DNA from: Duganella rivi
GTDB taxonomy: Bacteria; Pseudomonadota; Gammaproteobacteria; Burkholderiales; Burkholderiaceae_D
Direction of reading: 5' to 3'
DNA length: 64,000 nt
Assembly: GCF_009857435.1 (NCBI RefSeq)
Contig: NZ_WWCK01000002.1
Location: 124,001-188,000, forward strand
Under the pieces are notes generated by a model. It ran no database searches. It had not been told where the DNA came from and saw nothing but the letters and a program-made list of their open reading frames with translations. Both the position numbers and the translations under genes were made by a program. Numbering within the stretch: the first letter of the stretch is position 1; each line of letters opens with the position of its first letter. Positions 11,786 to 19,593 of the stretch are shown in pieces.

Positions 11786-12397
11786 ATGAAATTCGACGTC
11801 AAACGGCGCACAGACCCGGAACGCGCGCAAAATCGCCGCAACCAGGTCTTGCAGGCAGCAGCGGTGTGCTTTGCGCGCAGCGGCTTCCATGGCGCCAGCA
11901 TGTCTGAAATTTCCAAGGAAGCGGGCATGAGCGCGGGCCATATCTACAACTACTTCGAGAGCAAGGAAGCCATCATCATGGCCTTCGTTGATCTGGAAAT
12001 CGAGCACGTGACCGGGCAGTTGCGCGAACTGGAAGGCAAGGACGATCCGCTACAATCGATGATCGACGACGCGCCCAAGCATGTGGATGAGAATCTGGAA
12101 CCGGAATTCTTCCAGCTGCCGCTGGAGATGTTTGCCGAGGCGGCGCGCAATCCCAAGATTGCCGAGGCCTTGCGCGCTGGCGACCAGACGGCGATGAACC
12201 GCTTCCGACCCATCATCAAGCGCGAGCGCGAACGGCGCGGTTTGCCGGTGGATGACCAACTGCTGGATGGGCGCATTGATACGGTGGTGTCGTTATTCCA
12301 TGGGCTGCCGATACGCGCGCTACATCGTCCACAGATTAATCGCGACTCTCTTGTGGAGGGGTATCGCGTCGCCTTGCGTGCCTTGCTGCTGACCTGA
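11786..12397 (+). CDS. TetR/AcrR-family transcriptional repressor
   Basis: A 203-aa regulator with an N-terminal TetR helix-turn-helix: RRNQVLQAAAVCFARSGFHGASMSEISKEAGMSAGHIYNYFESKEAII, about residues 15-63. The C-terminal ligand-binding half (about 75-200) is variable and predicted helical. It sits directly downstream of the efflux operon in the same direction, with its own TATAAT-like -10 box at 11751. The position and the operator at 5875-5894 suggest that it represses the efflux genes until a pump substrate binds it. The regulatory link is inferred, not shown. Confidence 0.9.
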   Translation: MKFDVKRRTDPERAQNRRNQVLQAAAVCFARSGFHGASMSEISKEAGMSAGHIYNYFESKEAIIMAFVDLEIEHVTGQLRELEGKDDPLQSMIDDAPKHVDENLEPEFFQLPLEMFAEAARNPKIAEALRAGDQTAMNRFRPIIKRERERRGLPVDDQLLDGRIDTVVSLFHGLPIRALHRPQINRDSLVEGYRVALRALLLT

Positions 12398-12442
12398 TTT
12401 GTTGTACCATGCGTGATGTCCTTTCCTGCTTATCGGAGCATC

Positions 12443-13150
12443 ATGACTTCCTACGTAATTCCTGCCCACGACATCGTCGGCCTGCCGGTCGCCGGTACTG
12501 CTGACTTATTCCCGGTGCGCCGCGTCTACTGCGTTGGCCGCAACTACGCGGGCCACGCGCGCGAGATGGGCTCCGACCCGGATCGCGAACCACCATTCTT
12601 CTTCTGCAAACCGGGCGATGCCCAGGCCGTGGTGCCGGCTGCGCCGAACCGCGTGCTGGAACTGCCGTACCCACCGGTGACCAATAACCTGCACTACGAG
12701 TGCGAGCTGGTGGTCGCCATCGGCAAGGGCGGCGCCAATATCGCCGTGGAAGATGCAGCGTCGCACATCTACGGTTATGCGGTTGGTTTCGACATGACGC
12801 GCCGTGATCTGCAATTCAAAATGCGCGATGCGGGCCGCCCTTGGGAAATCGGCAAAGCGTTTGATTTCTCGGCGCCGATTGGTTTGATTCATCCGGTGGC
12901 GGATGCCGGCGATATCAACAACGCTGCGATTCAGCTGGATGTGGATGGCGTGACCAAGCAGTCGTCGTCGATCTCGCATTTGATCTGGTCGATCAACGAG
13001 ACCATCGCCAACTTGTCGACGCTGTTTACGCTGGCGCCGGGCGATTTGATCTTCAGCGGCACGCCGGAAGGTGTAGGCGCCGTGGTGCGCGGCCAAGTCC
13101 TTGAAGGCAAGGTCGCGGGCTTGTCGCCAATTACCGTAAAATTGGTATAA
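12443..13150 (+). CDS. Fumarylacetoacetate hydrolase family protein (FAHD1/fumarylpyruvate hydrolase-like)
   Basis: Metal-dependent hydrolase or decarboxylase of short keto-acids, acting in the cytosol. The 235-aa product has the FAH-fold signatures VYCVGRNYAGHAREMG, FFFCKPGDA, the metal-binding Glu pair in YECELVVAIG, and FSGTPEGVGAVVRG near the C-terminus. Length and motifs match the small FAHD1/YcgM class (fumarylpyruvate hydrolase, acylpyruvase or oxaloacetate decarboxylase) rather than true fumarylacetoacetase. The start at 12443 is chosen because CGGAG precedes it at good spacing; an upstream in-frame ATG at 12413 lacks a ribosome site. It is convergent with the Sir2 gene, with 5 nt between stops. 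Confidence 0.92.
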   Translation: MTSYVIPAHDIVGLPVAGTADLFPVRRVYCVGRNYAGHAREMGSDPDREPPFFFCKPGDAQAVVPAAPNRVLELPYPPVTNNLHYECELVVAIGKGGANIAVEDAASHIYGYAVGFDMTRRDLQFKMRDAGRPWEIGKAFDFSAPIGLIHPVADAGDINNAAIQLDVDGVTKQSSSISHLIWSINETIANLSTLFTLAPGDLIFSGTPEGVGAVVRGQVLEGKVAGLSPITVKLV

Positions 13151-13155
13151 ACCGT

Positions 13156-13980
13156 TTATAGCAGAGCGTCTATGGCGCTTAATGCGTCGTAGGCGCCGGC
13201 TGCCAGCCCGACATCGTTGGCGCTGGCGACCTGCGGCTCCCGTGGATTAATGCGGATCATGCGGCCGTTGTGGCGGCTGATGACTGTTTGGCCGAAATAG
13301 CGTACCGACGGTATCGCCACGCCCGCACCCAGCTCAATTACTAGCGGACGCTGGGCCTTAGTCAGTAGCCGGTGTAGCCGCGCTTCCTGCGCGGCGGTGC
13401 GCTGCTCGTTCCAGCCGGAGTCGCCAAACATCAGAATATTCGGGCGGGCGAGGGCGCCGCAGTGCGGGCAGGTGGGCGGCGCGTTGAGCAGGCGGCAGGC
13501 GTCGTTGTCGACTTGCGGCGTGTAGCCGTCGGCAGGCCAGATGTCATCGCTGCATGGCTTGGTGCATTGCAGGTGGTGGATCGAGCCGTGGCATTCTTCG
13601 ATGCGCAGCGGATTAAAGCCGGCGGCCTGGAAATGGCCGTCGACATTGCTGGTAAAGACGCCGTAGCCATGCTCCATGCGCTCGCCCCATTTCTTCAGCA
13701 AGCCAAAGCCGGCATGCGGCACGGTGGCGCGGTAGAGATTCAGCCGATGCCCGTAAAAGCCCCAGGCAAGCGCGGGATCGTCGCGGAAAGTGGCGGGCGA
13801 AGCGACGCTGGTGAACTCCATCTGCGCGCGGGCCAAGGCCGGGTAAGCCTTCCAGAATCCTTGGTTGCCGCGAAAATCAGGCAATCCCGAATCCACGCCC
13901 ATGCCCGCGCCAGCCGCGATGATTAGCAGGTCGGCTTGGGAGAGAAGGGCGGCGGCATGTTCGAGGGCGGCGGTTGTCAT
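13156..13980 (-). CDS. Sir2-family NAD-dependent protein deacylase-like
   Basis: Sirtuin-fold enzyme of 274 aa expected to use NAD+ to remove acyl groups from lysine. The NAD-binding signature reads GAGMGVDSGLPDFRGNQGFW (residues 24-43), where typical sirtuins have GAGxSxxSGIPDFR, so the usual Ser/Ala after the first Gly is Gly here. The TQN-like motif reads TSNVDGHF (110-117). The likely catalytic histidine is H131 in ECHGSIHHLQC. Zinc-ligand cysteines are visible at CTKPC and CPHCG. The altered motifs place it in a divergent bacterial Sir2 subgroup; activity is likely but not certain. It ends convergently with the FAH gene and is upstream of tRNA-Pro in the opposite direction. Confidence 0.87.
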   Translation of the reverse strand: MTTAALEHAAALLSQADLLIIAAGAGMGVDSGLPDFRGNQGFWKAYPALARAQMEFTSVASPATFRDDPALAWGFYGHRLNLYRATVPHAGFGLLKKWGERMEHGYGVFTSNVDGHFQAAGFNPLRIEECHGSIHHLQCTKPCSDDIWPADGYTPQVDNDACRLLNAPPTCPHCGALARPNILMFGDSGWNEQRTAAQEARLHRLLTKAQRPLVIELGAGVAIPSVRYFGQTVISRHNGRMIRINPREPQVASANDVGLAAGAYDALSAIDALL

Positions 13981-14008
13981 GTGGCCATCTTAACGGCGAT
14001 AAGCAAAC

Positions 14009-14038
14009 ATGACAAATACTTAAACCCGCTGCTATAAT
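14009..14038 (+). promoter_or_regulatory. Sigma-70 promoter of tRNA-Pro
   Basis: ATGACA (14009-14014) and a consensus TATAAT (14033-14038) are separated by 18 bp. The predicted start is about 6 nt before the tRNA 5' end at 14051. Confidence 0.7.
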
Positions 14039-14050
14039 TATTCGGTTAGT

Positions 14051-14131
<81 letters not shown>

Positions 14132-14137
14132 AATCAA

Positions 14138-14172
14138 GGGGTTCAGTGATAGTGGTCACTAACCTCTTTTTT
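14138..14172 (+). terminator. Element-borne intrinsic terminator downstream of tRNA-Pro
   Basis: GGGGTT-C-AGTG (14138-14148) pairs with CACT-AACCTC (14157-14166), with one bulged C and one G-T wobble, and is followed by TTTTTT CTTTT. It lies just inside the element and would end the tRNA transcript, replacing the native terminator that was displaced to 31649. Confidence 0.75.
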
Positions 14173-14186
14173 CTTTTCTGGGTTCG

Positions 14187-14233
14187 TGCCCTACGCCTGC
14201 CCTAGATTTTCTTCCTGCCCTACTGGTGCCCTA
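14187..14233 (+). repeat. Left-end integrase arm-type sites (four TGCCCTA repeats)
   Basis: TGCCCTA occurs at 14187, 14198, 14216 and 14227 as two pairs, each with 11-bp spacing (one helical turn) and 18 bp between pairs. The same heptamer recurs twice at 11-bp spacing at the other end (31455, 31466). Direct short repeats flanking the crossover core are the hallmark of arm-type sites bound by the N-terminal domain of tyrosine integrases. Confidence 0.75.
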
Positions 14234-14353
14234 CGGGCGATTTCCCGGTTTTGGTGCTGTTCTCTGCCTTGATTCTTGCCTCTGAAAGCTAAAGTTTTTC
14301 CTTTGGCTTGGGTTCAGGGCTACACTGAATCACCTCAACCACCGCTCGCAATC

Positions 14354-14914
14354 ATGGCGACTTCCCCATCCTTGACCTTCGGCATGTCCAACTGTTTCGA
14401 CGTGTACGAAAAGCTAAAGATAGACCTTGAGGCGTTAGAGGCTTCTAGTGGCGAAGATGAACAAAGCCAGAAGCGTCAAGACTATGCGGCGTTTAACTTC
14501 ATGGTCACGGCTAGGCATCTTGCGGCTGACTGGTTGCCCAACAATGCCGGGAGGCCTAAGCAATCCCTAAAGAAGCTAAAGAGGAAGCATCCGGGTATCG
14601 CTGCGGCTTTGAGTGCAGCACAGGACATAGCGAACGGGAGCAAGCACTTCACCGTAACGAAGTACACGCCGACCACTACTGTGGAGAGTCGCGGAATCTT
14701 CGACTATGAAACTTGGTGTTTTGGGCCGCAGTACGGAGTTAGGGGCGGTGGCTACTATTTCAGCATGTTTGGCCTAGCCCGTATCTTGATGGCCTACTTC
14801 GATTGGGTCTTTGATGATGCGGCGTCTGTCAACGTGTTCCCTGCGGGGCTGATTGCACAGGTGGATTACTCCCGGATAGTGCCGATGAAACCTCGCGCCG
14901 GGAGCGTGTCATGA
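14354..14914 (+). CDS. Hypothetical protein, left end of the element
   Basis: A 186-aa product from the ATG at 14354; the frame stays open upstream to a TTG at 14276 (212 aa), and no strong ribosome site decides the start. It is mixed polar, begins MATSPSLTFGMSNCFDVYEKLKIDLEAL, and contains a Lys/Arg-rich patch (RPKQSLKKLKRKHPG). It has no signal peptide or membrane helix. The core motif NFMVTARHLAADWLPNN and the NGSKHF segment suggest a conserved helical family found in mobile elements, but I cannot name it. It overlaps the following small membrane-protein gene by 4 nt (ATGA), so the two are co-translated. Confidence 0.7.
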   Translation: MATSPSLTFGMSNCFDVYEKLKIDLEALEASSGEDEQSQKRQDYAAFNFMVTARHLAADWLPNNAGRPKQSLKKLKRKHPGIAAALSAAQDIANGSKHFTVTKYTPTTTVESRGIFDYETWCFGPQYGVRGGGYYFSMFGLARILMAYFDWVFDDAASVNVFPAGLIAQVDYSRIVPMKPRAGSVS

Positions 14915-15114
14915 GTGGCCCACGAATCACACCTCCGCCCGGTTGGTTGTCCGCAGTTTGGATGGGATCGCTGGTAGCGATGCTTGTGCAGCTTTACTTC
15001 GGCTTCAAGGTGCTGCTTTGTTGTGTTGGTATTCTTGTCGTTGTGGCATTGGTGCGGCATCATCGGGAAAAGCGAAGGCGACGTGAGTATGAAAAAAGCC
15101 GCAGTCATTTCTGA
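14911..15114 (+). CDS. Small membrane protein
   Basis: A 67-aa protein overlapping the stop of the preceding gene by 4 nt (ATGA). A hydrophobic stretch of about 30 residues (WMGSLVAMLVQLYFG...VLLCCVGILVVVALV) gives one or two membrane helices, followed by a strongly basic tail (RHHREKRRRREYEKSRS) that should be cytoplasmic. No family is recognised. The coupling to the upstream gene suggests a shared function. Confidence 0.6.
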   Translation: MSGPRITPPPGWLSAVWMGSLVAMLVQLYFGFKVLLCCVGILVVVALVRHHREKRRRREYEKSRSHF

Positions 15115-15129
15115 TTGCGGCTTCTTAGG

Positions 15130-15324
15130 TCAGTGCAGGGTGGTTGCGGCCTTCATTTCGATGTAGGCGTTCAAGTCGCTGAGTTTCCATCGTGTCTGCT
15201 TTGCTGAGAGTTTGAACGGCTTCGGAAAGCTTTCGTCGCTGGCGGCTTTGGCCCACACGCCGGATACGCTGGCGCATAAGATGTTGGCTACCTGTTGGAC
15301 GGTCATAAGCTGGTTTTGGAACAT
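15130..15324 (-). CDS. AlpA-family regulator/excisionase
   Basis: A 64-aa winged-helix/MerR-like DNA-binding protein: LMTVQQVANILCASVSGVWAKAASDESFPKPFKLSAKQTRWKLSDLNAYIEMK is the AlpA/excisionase pattern (helix-turn-helix at 6-25, then the F-P-x-P wing and R-W-x-x-x-D-L-x-x-Y/W-I). Such proteins activate integrase expression or direct excision in P4-like elements. A strong Shine-Dalgarno (AAGGAGG) lies 6-7 nt before the ATG at 15324, which fixes the start. It faces away from the replication genes. Confidence 0.88.
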   Translation of the reverse strand: MFQNQLMTVQQVANILCASVSGVWAKAASDESFPKPFKLSAKQTRWKLSDLNAYIEMKAATTLH

Positions 15325-15469
15325 TTAAGTCCTCCTTCTAATCTGTGTTTGTCGGCTCCTTGAGAGTGATTAAGTTGCGCTGGATGGCCCAGCGACGGCA
15401 TCTTACATAGGTCGCAAACTGAATAGCAAGGGCATTTTGAAATTTCTTTGTTGGTATATGTGCTGGCGA

Positions 15470-15501
15470 ATACCTTACTGTTTTTCGGAACAGTGGGGTA
15501 T
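15470..15501 (+). other. Strong RNA hairpin with UUUCGG loop
   Basis: Read as + strand RNA, 15470-15482 pairs with 15489-15501 over 13 bp, including two G-U wobbles, around the loop UUUCGG. The wobble pairs become mismatches on the other strand, so the structure favours a rightward transcript. It lies in the leader region upstream of the replication genes; its role is unknown. Confidence 0.45.
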
Positions 15502-15628
15502 TTCTTAGTGCATATAATGCACAGTCGCGACCTGGCGCTGTCCGTCATTGCGCTCGCCTATGTGCAGCGCTGCGATCTGATTTTGCGCATGCCGTTGAAC
15601 TGAGCATTGGTGAAACCTTAGAGCACGC

Positions 15629-15678
15629 TTTACTGTTAAATGGACAGTAAATGACCCATTTGCTTAGATTGGTCATTT
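15629..15678. promoter_or_regulatory. Two overlapping inverted repeats between AlpA and the replication genes
   Basis: TTTACTGT (15629-15636) and ACAGTAAA (15644-15651) form one 8-bp inverted repeat. AAATGACC (15649-15656) and GGTCATTT (15671-15678) form a second that shares three bases with it. Such paired operators are typical of the regulatory switch region of temperate elements. Confidence 0.5.
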
Positions 15679-15724
15679 ATTTTCGTCGCGGAAATTTTCC
15701 ATAGCAGGGTACGTCAGCCGTATT

Positions 15725-16026
15725 CTTACTCAATACCCTGCGTTGCCTGTCGTGAACGGCGACTTACCCGTCTTACACTCTTGGCGAAGGCTAACCGTTT
15801 TAACCTCACACTTACCTCATTACGCGGCTGGCCGTGTTTCTTTTGGTTGAGGAATCGTGCTTCTTACTTACTTAGCACTTGATGCGGGCATCTTCCGTCT
15901 AATTTTGCCGTTCCCTCTGAATTACATTCTGCACGCAGTCAAATTACCATCATTCATGTCTGTTAAGTGTTGAATAGATATCGGTTTCACGACCAGTTCC
16001 TTACCTACTTACTTACAACTTTGACA
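15725..16026 (+). repeat. CTTAC-rich non-coding region (iteron-like)
   Basis: The pentamer CTTAC occurs nine times in about 300 bp (15725, 15763, 15772, 15811, 15863, 15867, 16010, 16018, 16022), far more than expected by chance. Spacing is irregular. No convincing gene lies between 15325 and 16267. The position ahead of the replication genes makes iteron-like binding sites or a long regulated leader possible. Confidence 0.35.
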
Positions 16027-16267
16027 ACACTCTTCGGGTGTGTAATGATGCTCTCGTTGATGCAGCAACAGCCGCATTAGCCTCATGAGAAGCACTTGCT
16101 GGTGGGATGTTCCCCGCATTTCCTAGCCTGCCATAAAGCCGCCCAACGGCACCAACCCTATCCATTGCCCTCGATGCCATTTGACTGGCAGGTCTAACTT
16201 CGTCCCCACAAAACGAGTAAGCCACGGGCATGGGTTATTCGATCAAAATTACACGAAAGGATTCAAG

Positions 16268-17086
16268 ATGAATCAACAACACAACGATCAGAATGCATTC
16301 CCAGCTTTTGTGGTTCCGCAAGAAGTGGAGCAGTTCTTAGCCAGCATCGGCTGCTACAAGCGATTGAACCACGCTACCAACGTCTACTGGCACGAAGTCC
16401 TTGGATACACGTTTACGGTAATCGATACCCTGCCGGAGAACCCGTTAGCGATGAGCATTGAAGGTGATGAGCCGGTCGTGATCGTTCTTAACGGCATATC
16501 CGCCGCGCAGCGAGAAGAAACGGACGGTCACTGGTACTTGCTCACACTCGAAGAATTGCCGCACTTCTGCGTGCATACGGCTTACTTTGACATCCACAAA
16601 GAGGATCAAAAAGGTGCCTGCCGAGACCCTATCTATGGCCTGACCTATGTACCACCTCCAGCCGATATCATCGCGGATATCCCTACGTTCTTCGCCAGCT
16701 TAGGCTGTCACCTCTTTGGTGACGGCTACACGGGGTATTTGCATCCTCTGGACAAGCTGCTCCATTACACGTCAGCACCAGAAGCCTTTCTGAGAGAGCA
16801 TGCAGACCTAGATTCGTCACCATGCTCGGTAACTCCTCCATTTTCGGCTGTTCTCGTCATTGATGATGACATACGAATCGAGCGGCTAAACGACCTCACC
16901 ATGTGGAACATCGTGAAAGTAAGCGATCTCCCGCGTTATCTGGCGAGTTACGCTTTCGCTGATGAAGGTGTTCGTGAAGCGTTGGCCCACGAAAGGGAAA
17001 TGGTACTTGCATCGATGATCGAAGAATACCGATTGAAGCAGGTAGCAGCAAGCACCATGGTTCAAACGCTACAGACGTCGTGCTGA
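16268..17086 (+). CDS. Hypothetical protein with internal duplication
   Basis: A 272-aa product from the ATG at 16268, which has a good ribosome site (GAAAGGA); the frame extends upstream to 16181 but without one. The protein contains two similar halves. FLASIGCYKR...VIVLNGISAAQ...HWYLLTLEELPHFC in the first matches FFASLGCHLFG...AVLVIDDDIRIERL...MWNIVKVSDLPRYL in the second. It has no signal peptide, membrane helix or catalytic motif. It lies 81 nt upstream of the primase-helicase on the same strand and probably shares a transcript, which suggests a role in replication or its control. No family is recognised. Confidence 0.75.
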   Translation: MNQQHNDQNAFPAFVVPQEVEQFLASIGCYKRLNHATNVYWHEVLGYTFTVIDTLPENPLAMSIEGDEPVVIVLNGISAAQREETDGHWYLLTLEELPHFCVHTAYFDIHKEDQKGACRDPIYGLTYVPPPADIIADIPTFFASLGCHLFGDGYTGYLHPLDKLLHYTSAPEAFLREHADLDSSPCSVTPPFSAVLVIDDDIRIERLNDLTMWNIVKVSDLPRYLASYAFADEGVREALAHEREMVLASMIEEYRLKQVAASTMVQTLQTSC

Positions 17087-17167
17087 ACATTTAAGTCTAG
17101 ATAAACACAATATAAGCATGCGATATGCCGTCTCTTAGCATGTCGCGGCTTTAGAGAAGGAGTCCTT

Positions 17168-18526
17168 ATGCATAATCAATCAACTTACGAAGAACACAGC
17201 CCAGCGCAAGCCGTCACGAAATTCGCAGCACACCTTCGAGCGCAGCAATGGTGCATTGACACCTCCACCTTCCCGATGAAAGCGCTTCATCCCTCCACAG
17301 GCCAGAACGCATCGCTTGACCATTTTCGCGCAAGCTTCCCAAACTGGGCCAAGTCCAACCGCATCAAAGTGACGGGTGACTTCAGCACGTTCCTGAAAGG
17401 GCTGGGGGAGCGTCTATCGCAAGAGCTACCGCGTGTACTGGGTTCGGGCTTCAAACCTGTGCCAGAACGGTTTTACGAACCGCACGCAGGCATCCCGATG
17501 GCGAATACCTACGTCCCCTTTAAGCCAGTTCGTCAGGTCGGCATGCCCATTCCAGAAGTGTTCAGCGACTACCTCAGTCGCGTACTGCCAGCGCAGCTTG
17601 ACCGAGACATGGTATTGGACTGGTGCGCTGATATTATCCAGAACCCAGCACGGAGGCCCGAGTGGGGTGTCATCCTGACTGGTGAGCAAGGCACCGGTAA
17701 ATCCACCGTCGTCTCGCTGGTCAAGAAGGCGCTTGGTGATAAGCACGTATGGCACCGCGAAAAGTATTCGCTGGCGCTGGAGCGCTTCTCCGAGGTCTTA
17801 CCCAACAACCTGCTAGTCTGCTTCGATGATGCCGTTGCTAGCCCCAGCACGTACGAGGATTTGAAGTTTGTAATGTCGGCTAAGGAGCTATCCGTCAGTA
17901 TCAAGTTCGTTCAGAAACCCCAGAACCGTGATCTGTACGCTCGTGTAATGGTCTGTTCCAACCATTCTGTACCGTTTGACTTTGGTGGGCAGGAAGACCG
18001 TCGCTTTTACGCCTGCGAACCATGCACGCACAAGATCAGCTTTGCAGAATCCAAAGAGTTCTTTGCTCAGTTCCATGCGTGGTTAGGCACTCCTGGCACT
18101 GCTGACTTTCTTTATAACTTCTTCATGGATCGTAACCTTAGCCAGTTCAAGTCAGGGTCTACGATTCAGACCGACGCGTTGAAGCACATGATCGGGCTGA
18201 CCGCTGCTGACCTGCATGTTGTCTTGCGTGATATCGTTGCGCAGACGCCGTTTTTCCATAACGAGTTTTTGCGCACTGAACTGAAACGCATGGGACACGG
18301 GTCGGTTAGCGCAGAACGAATCCAATTCGCAATGTCACGCCTTCATTATGAACAGCGTCGGCGTGCAGTTCCCGGATGCCGTTCTAAGCAGGTCAGTATT
18401 TGGCAGCAGTGCGGCAGGCAACGGAACCGCAAGCTGACGCCGCGAGAGGTGGCCTCGATCCAGTACAGCGACCAGCAGGAAGCTATTCGCACAGGTCTAC
18501 AAGCTGATGCAGTGAATTGCACGTAA
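17168..18526 (+). CDS. DUF5906-type phage/plasmid primase-helicase
   Basis: A 452-aa superfamily-3-like ATPase predicted to unwind the element's replication origin. The N-terminal 150 residues are mixed alpha/beta. The Walker A motif GEQGTGKST is at 172-180 and the Walker B-like LLVCFDDA at 215-222. The downstream MVCSNHSVPF...QEDRRFYACEP block matches the sensor/arginine-finger region of DUF5906 and D5-like helicases. There is no clear primase catalytic triad, so it may act as helicase only. An AAGGAG ribosome site precedes the ATG. It is preceded by the duplicated hypothetical protein and followed by a long structured non-coding stretch that may be the origin. It implies a replicating extrachromosomal stage. 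Confidence 0.85.
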   Translation: MHNQSTYEEHSPAQAVTKFAAHLRAQQWCIDTSTFPMKALHPSTGQNASLDHFRASFPNWAKSNRIKVTGDFSTFLKGLGERLSQELPRVLGSGFKPVPERFYEPHAGIPMANTYVPFKPVRQVGMPIPEVFSDYLSRVLPAQLDRDMVLDWCADIIQNPARRPEWGVILTGEQGTGKSTVVSLVKKALGDKHVWHREKYSLALERFSEVLPNNLLVCFDDAVASPSTYEDLKFVMSAKELSVSIKFVQKPQNRDLYARVMVCSNHSVPFDFGGQEDRRFYACEPCTHKISFAESKEFFAQFHAWLGTPGTADFLYNFFMDRNLSQFKSGSTIQTDALKHMIGLTAADLHVVLRDIVAQTPFFHNEFLRTELKRMGHGSVSAERIQFAMSRLHYEQRRRAVPGCRSKQVSIWQQCGRQRNRKLTPREVASIQYSDQQEAIRTGLQADAVNCT

Positions 18527-18551
18527 CGATGGGTTAAGTGCATGAGAGAGT

Positions 18552-18577
18552 CCCTTGAAAGCCTTTAAATTCAAGGG
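18552..18577 (+). terminator. Stem-loop after the primase-helicase gene
   Basis: CCCTTGAA (18552-18559) and TTCAAGGG (18570-18577) form a perfect 8-bp stem with a 10-nt loop, followed by TTCTTCGTCTT. It is a plausible, though not strongly U-tracted, terminator 26 nt after the stop codon. Confidence 0.5.
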
Positions 18578-18844
18578 TTCTTCGTCTTAGTGCAGTTAAT
18601 GCAGAGATCGGGTTAGCCTTCTAATATATACATTAATAGCCCGTTTTTTCGTTGTTCGCATTGGGGATCGGTACCTGATCGTTTCAGCCGTGCGGTAGCG
18701 AGGCTGGCTGTAAGTTATGTTATACACCTTTGCCGCAAACTTATTTCTACACCGTTGTGTACAGGGTCTCCGCTTCGCTACCGGCCCACAATCCTACCCC
18801 TGACAAACCACTTACACTATTGCCCGTAACGGGTTTGCTTTCCA

Positions 18845-18869
18845 GTGCACGATATGGCGCAGCCATGTT
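18845..18869 (+). repeat. Direct repeat copy 1 (25-bp core)
   Basis: Identical to 18983-19007. The core contains the palindrome GTGCAC and the inverted repeat ATGGC-GCA-GCCAT. Similarity extends upstream through GGGTTTG-CTTCC-type sequence. Confidence 0.8.
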
Positions 18870-18982
18870 ATACAACCGCAGCAGTATCGATAGTGATTGC
18901 TGGCCTTCGCTCCGCTCTCGGCCCTAAATCCACCCACAGAAAAACTACTCTCACTACAACACCTACCGGGTTTGACTTCCCT

Positions 18983-19007
18983 GTGCACGATATGGCGCAG
19001 CCATGTT
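18983..19007 (+). repeat. Direct repeat copy 2 (25-bp core)
   Basis: Second identical copy, 138 bp after the first. The preceding sequence (CTTCGCTCC...CGGCCC...CCGGGTTTG) is a diverged duplicate of that before copy 1. Confidence 0.8.
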
Positions 19008-19157
19008 GTACCCATAGCGTGGCACATGTATTGGCACAAGTGGGAACTTAGCGTACAACACATGCAATGCTATGTTTTAGGGAGCGTAGAGAGTTGTGTG
19101 TAAGTGGCGAGTACTGGAAGTACGAGCCGAGTGACATAGCTGTCCGATAATGTACGC

Positions 19158-19224
19158 GATATGATTTCGCTACATGTGGTGCGACACCTGAAAGGTGTGA
19201 CCAGACATGTAGTCCGCTCATATC
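19158..19224 (+). other. 67-bp three-tier inverted repeat
   Basis: The two 32-bp arms around GAA pair as three blocks: GATATGA/TCATATC (7 bp), CTACATGT/ACATGTAG (8 bp) and ACACCT/AGGTGT (6 bp), separated by symmetric internal loops of 5 and 6 nt. Such symmetry is seen in replication-initiation or recombination sites and in structured RNAs. Confidence 0.55.
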
Positions 19225-19320
19225 TTACTCAGCCAATCCTGACAGTGAATGGGAGTTAGCTGAGTCCGAGCCGTGACCAGTATCAGGTTAGTTTTGCCGC
19301 CACTATCCAATTGGAGTTTG

Positions 19321-19551
19321 ATGCAACGCAAGCCATCGATCTGCAATTTCCGTAACCATGCTGTTATGGACTATTTCCTTACCTCTCGCCTGTGCACTGT
19401 AGCTCTTATGCTAATCGAGACGCATGGTACGTTTTTCGCGGCATGCTTTTTATCCGAGCAGGGAGTACCACTCGAACTTGCGCTGGCAACTTTAATCAAG
19501 AGGTCGGTTGGAAAACCTGCGAAGCCGAACTATCCTGAATCATCTCAGTAA
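19321..19551 (+). CDS. Small protein upstream of the serine recombinase
   Basis: A 76-aa product from the ATG at 19321, preceded by TTGGAG at 4-5 nt. A longer frame opens at 19273 without a ribosome site. The segment HGTFFAACFLSEQGVPLELALATLI is helical and looks like a conserved family of short ORFs found beside island recombinases. It ends 42 nt before the recombinase start on the same strand, so the two are likely co-expressed. The function is unknown; it could be an accessory or directionality factor, which is speculation. Confidence 0.55.
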   Translation: MQRKPSICNFRNHAVMDYFLTSRLCTVALMLIETHGTFFAACFLSEQGVPLELALATLIKRSVGKPAKPNYPESSQ

Positions 19552-19593
19552 TCTGGGCTACGTAGACTGCCCTGACGGAGCATGGAGGCTTAC

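Larger units (their letters stand above)
18578..19320. other. Structured, repeat-rich non-coding region (candidate replication origin)
   Basis: About 740 bp with no supportable gene but dense structure. An 8-bp inverted repeat is GGTAGCGA (18694-18701) with TCGCTACC (18775-18782). Two direct repeats have an identical 25-bp core (18845-18869 and 18983-19007), within homologous units of about 138 bp. A three-tier hairpin lies at 19158-19224, and ACTCAGC/GCTGAGT at 19227/19259. Motifs like ATGTTATACA recur near 18716 and 18864. Location directly after the helicase gene favours an origin or an untranslated RNA; neither is proven. Confidence 0.5.

Noticed and set aside
15303..15548. 81-codon minus-strand frame overlapping the AlpA-like gene start
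   Set aside because: It overlaps the strong ribosome site and start of the AlpA-like gene in another frame, has low-complexity composition and no family features.
16013..16231. 72-codon minus-strand frame in the CTTAC-rich region
   Set aside because: No ribosome site, no recognisable motif, and it overlaps the leader of the rightward replication gene.
18845..19007. CRISPR array
   Set aside because: Only two copies of a 25-bp repeat with a 113-bp interval that is itself homologous; no cas genes in the window.
18812..19063. 83-codon minus-strand frame containing a repeated peptide (TWLRHIVH)
   Set aside because: The peptide repeat is a direct translation of the 25-bp DNA repeats; no ribosome site or family support.
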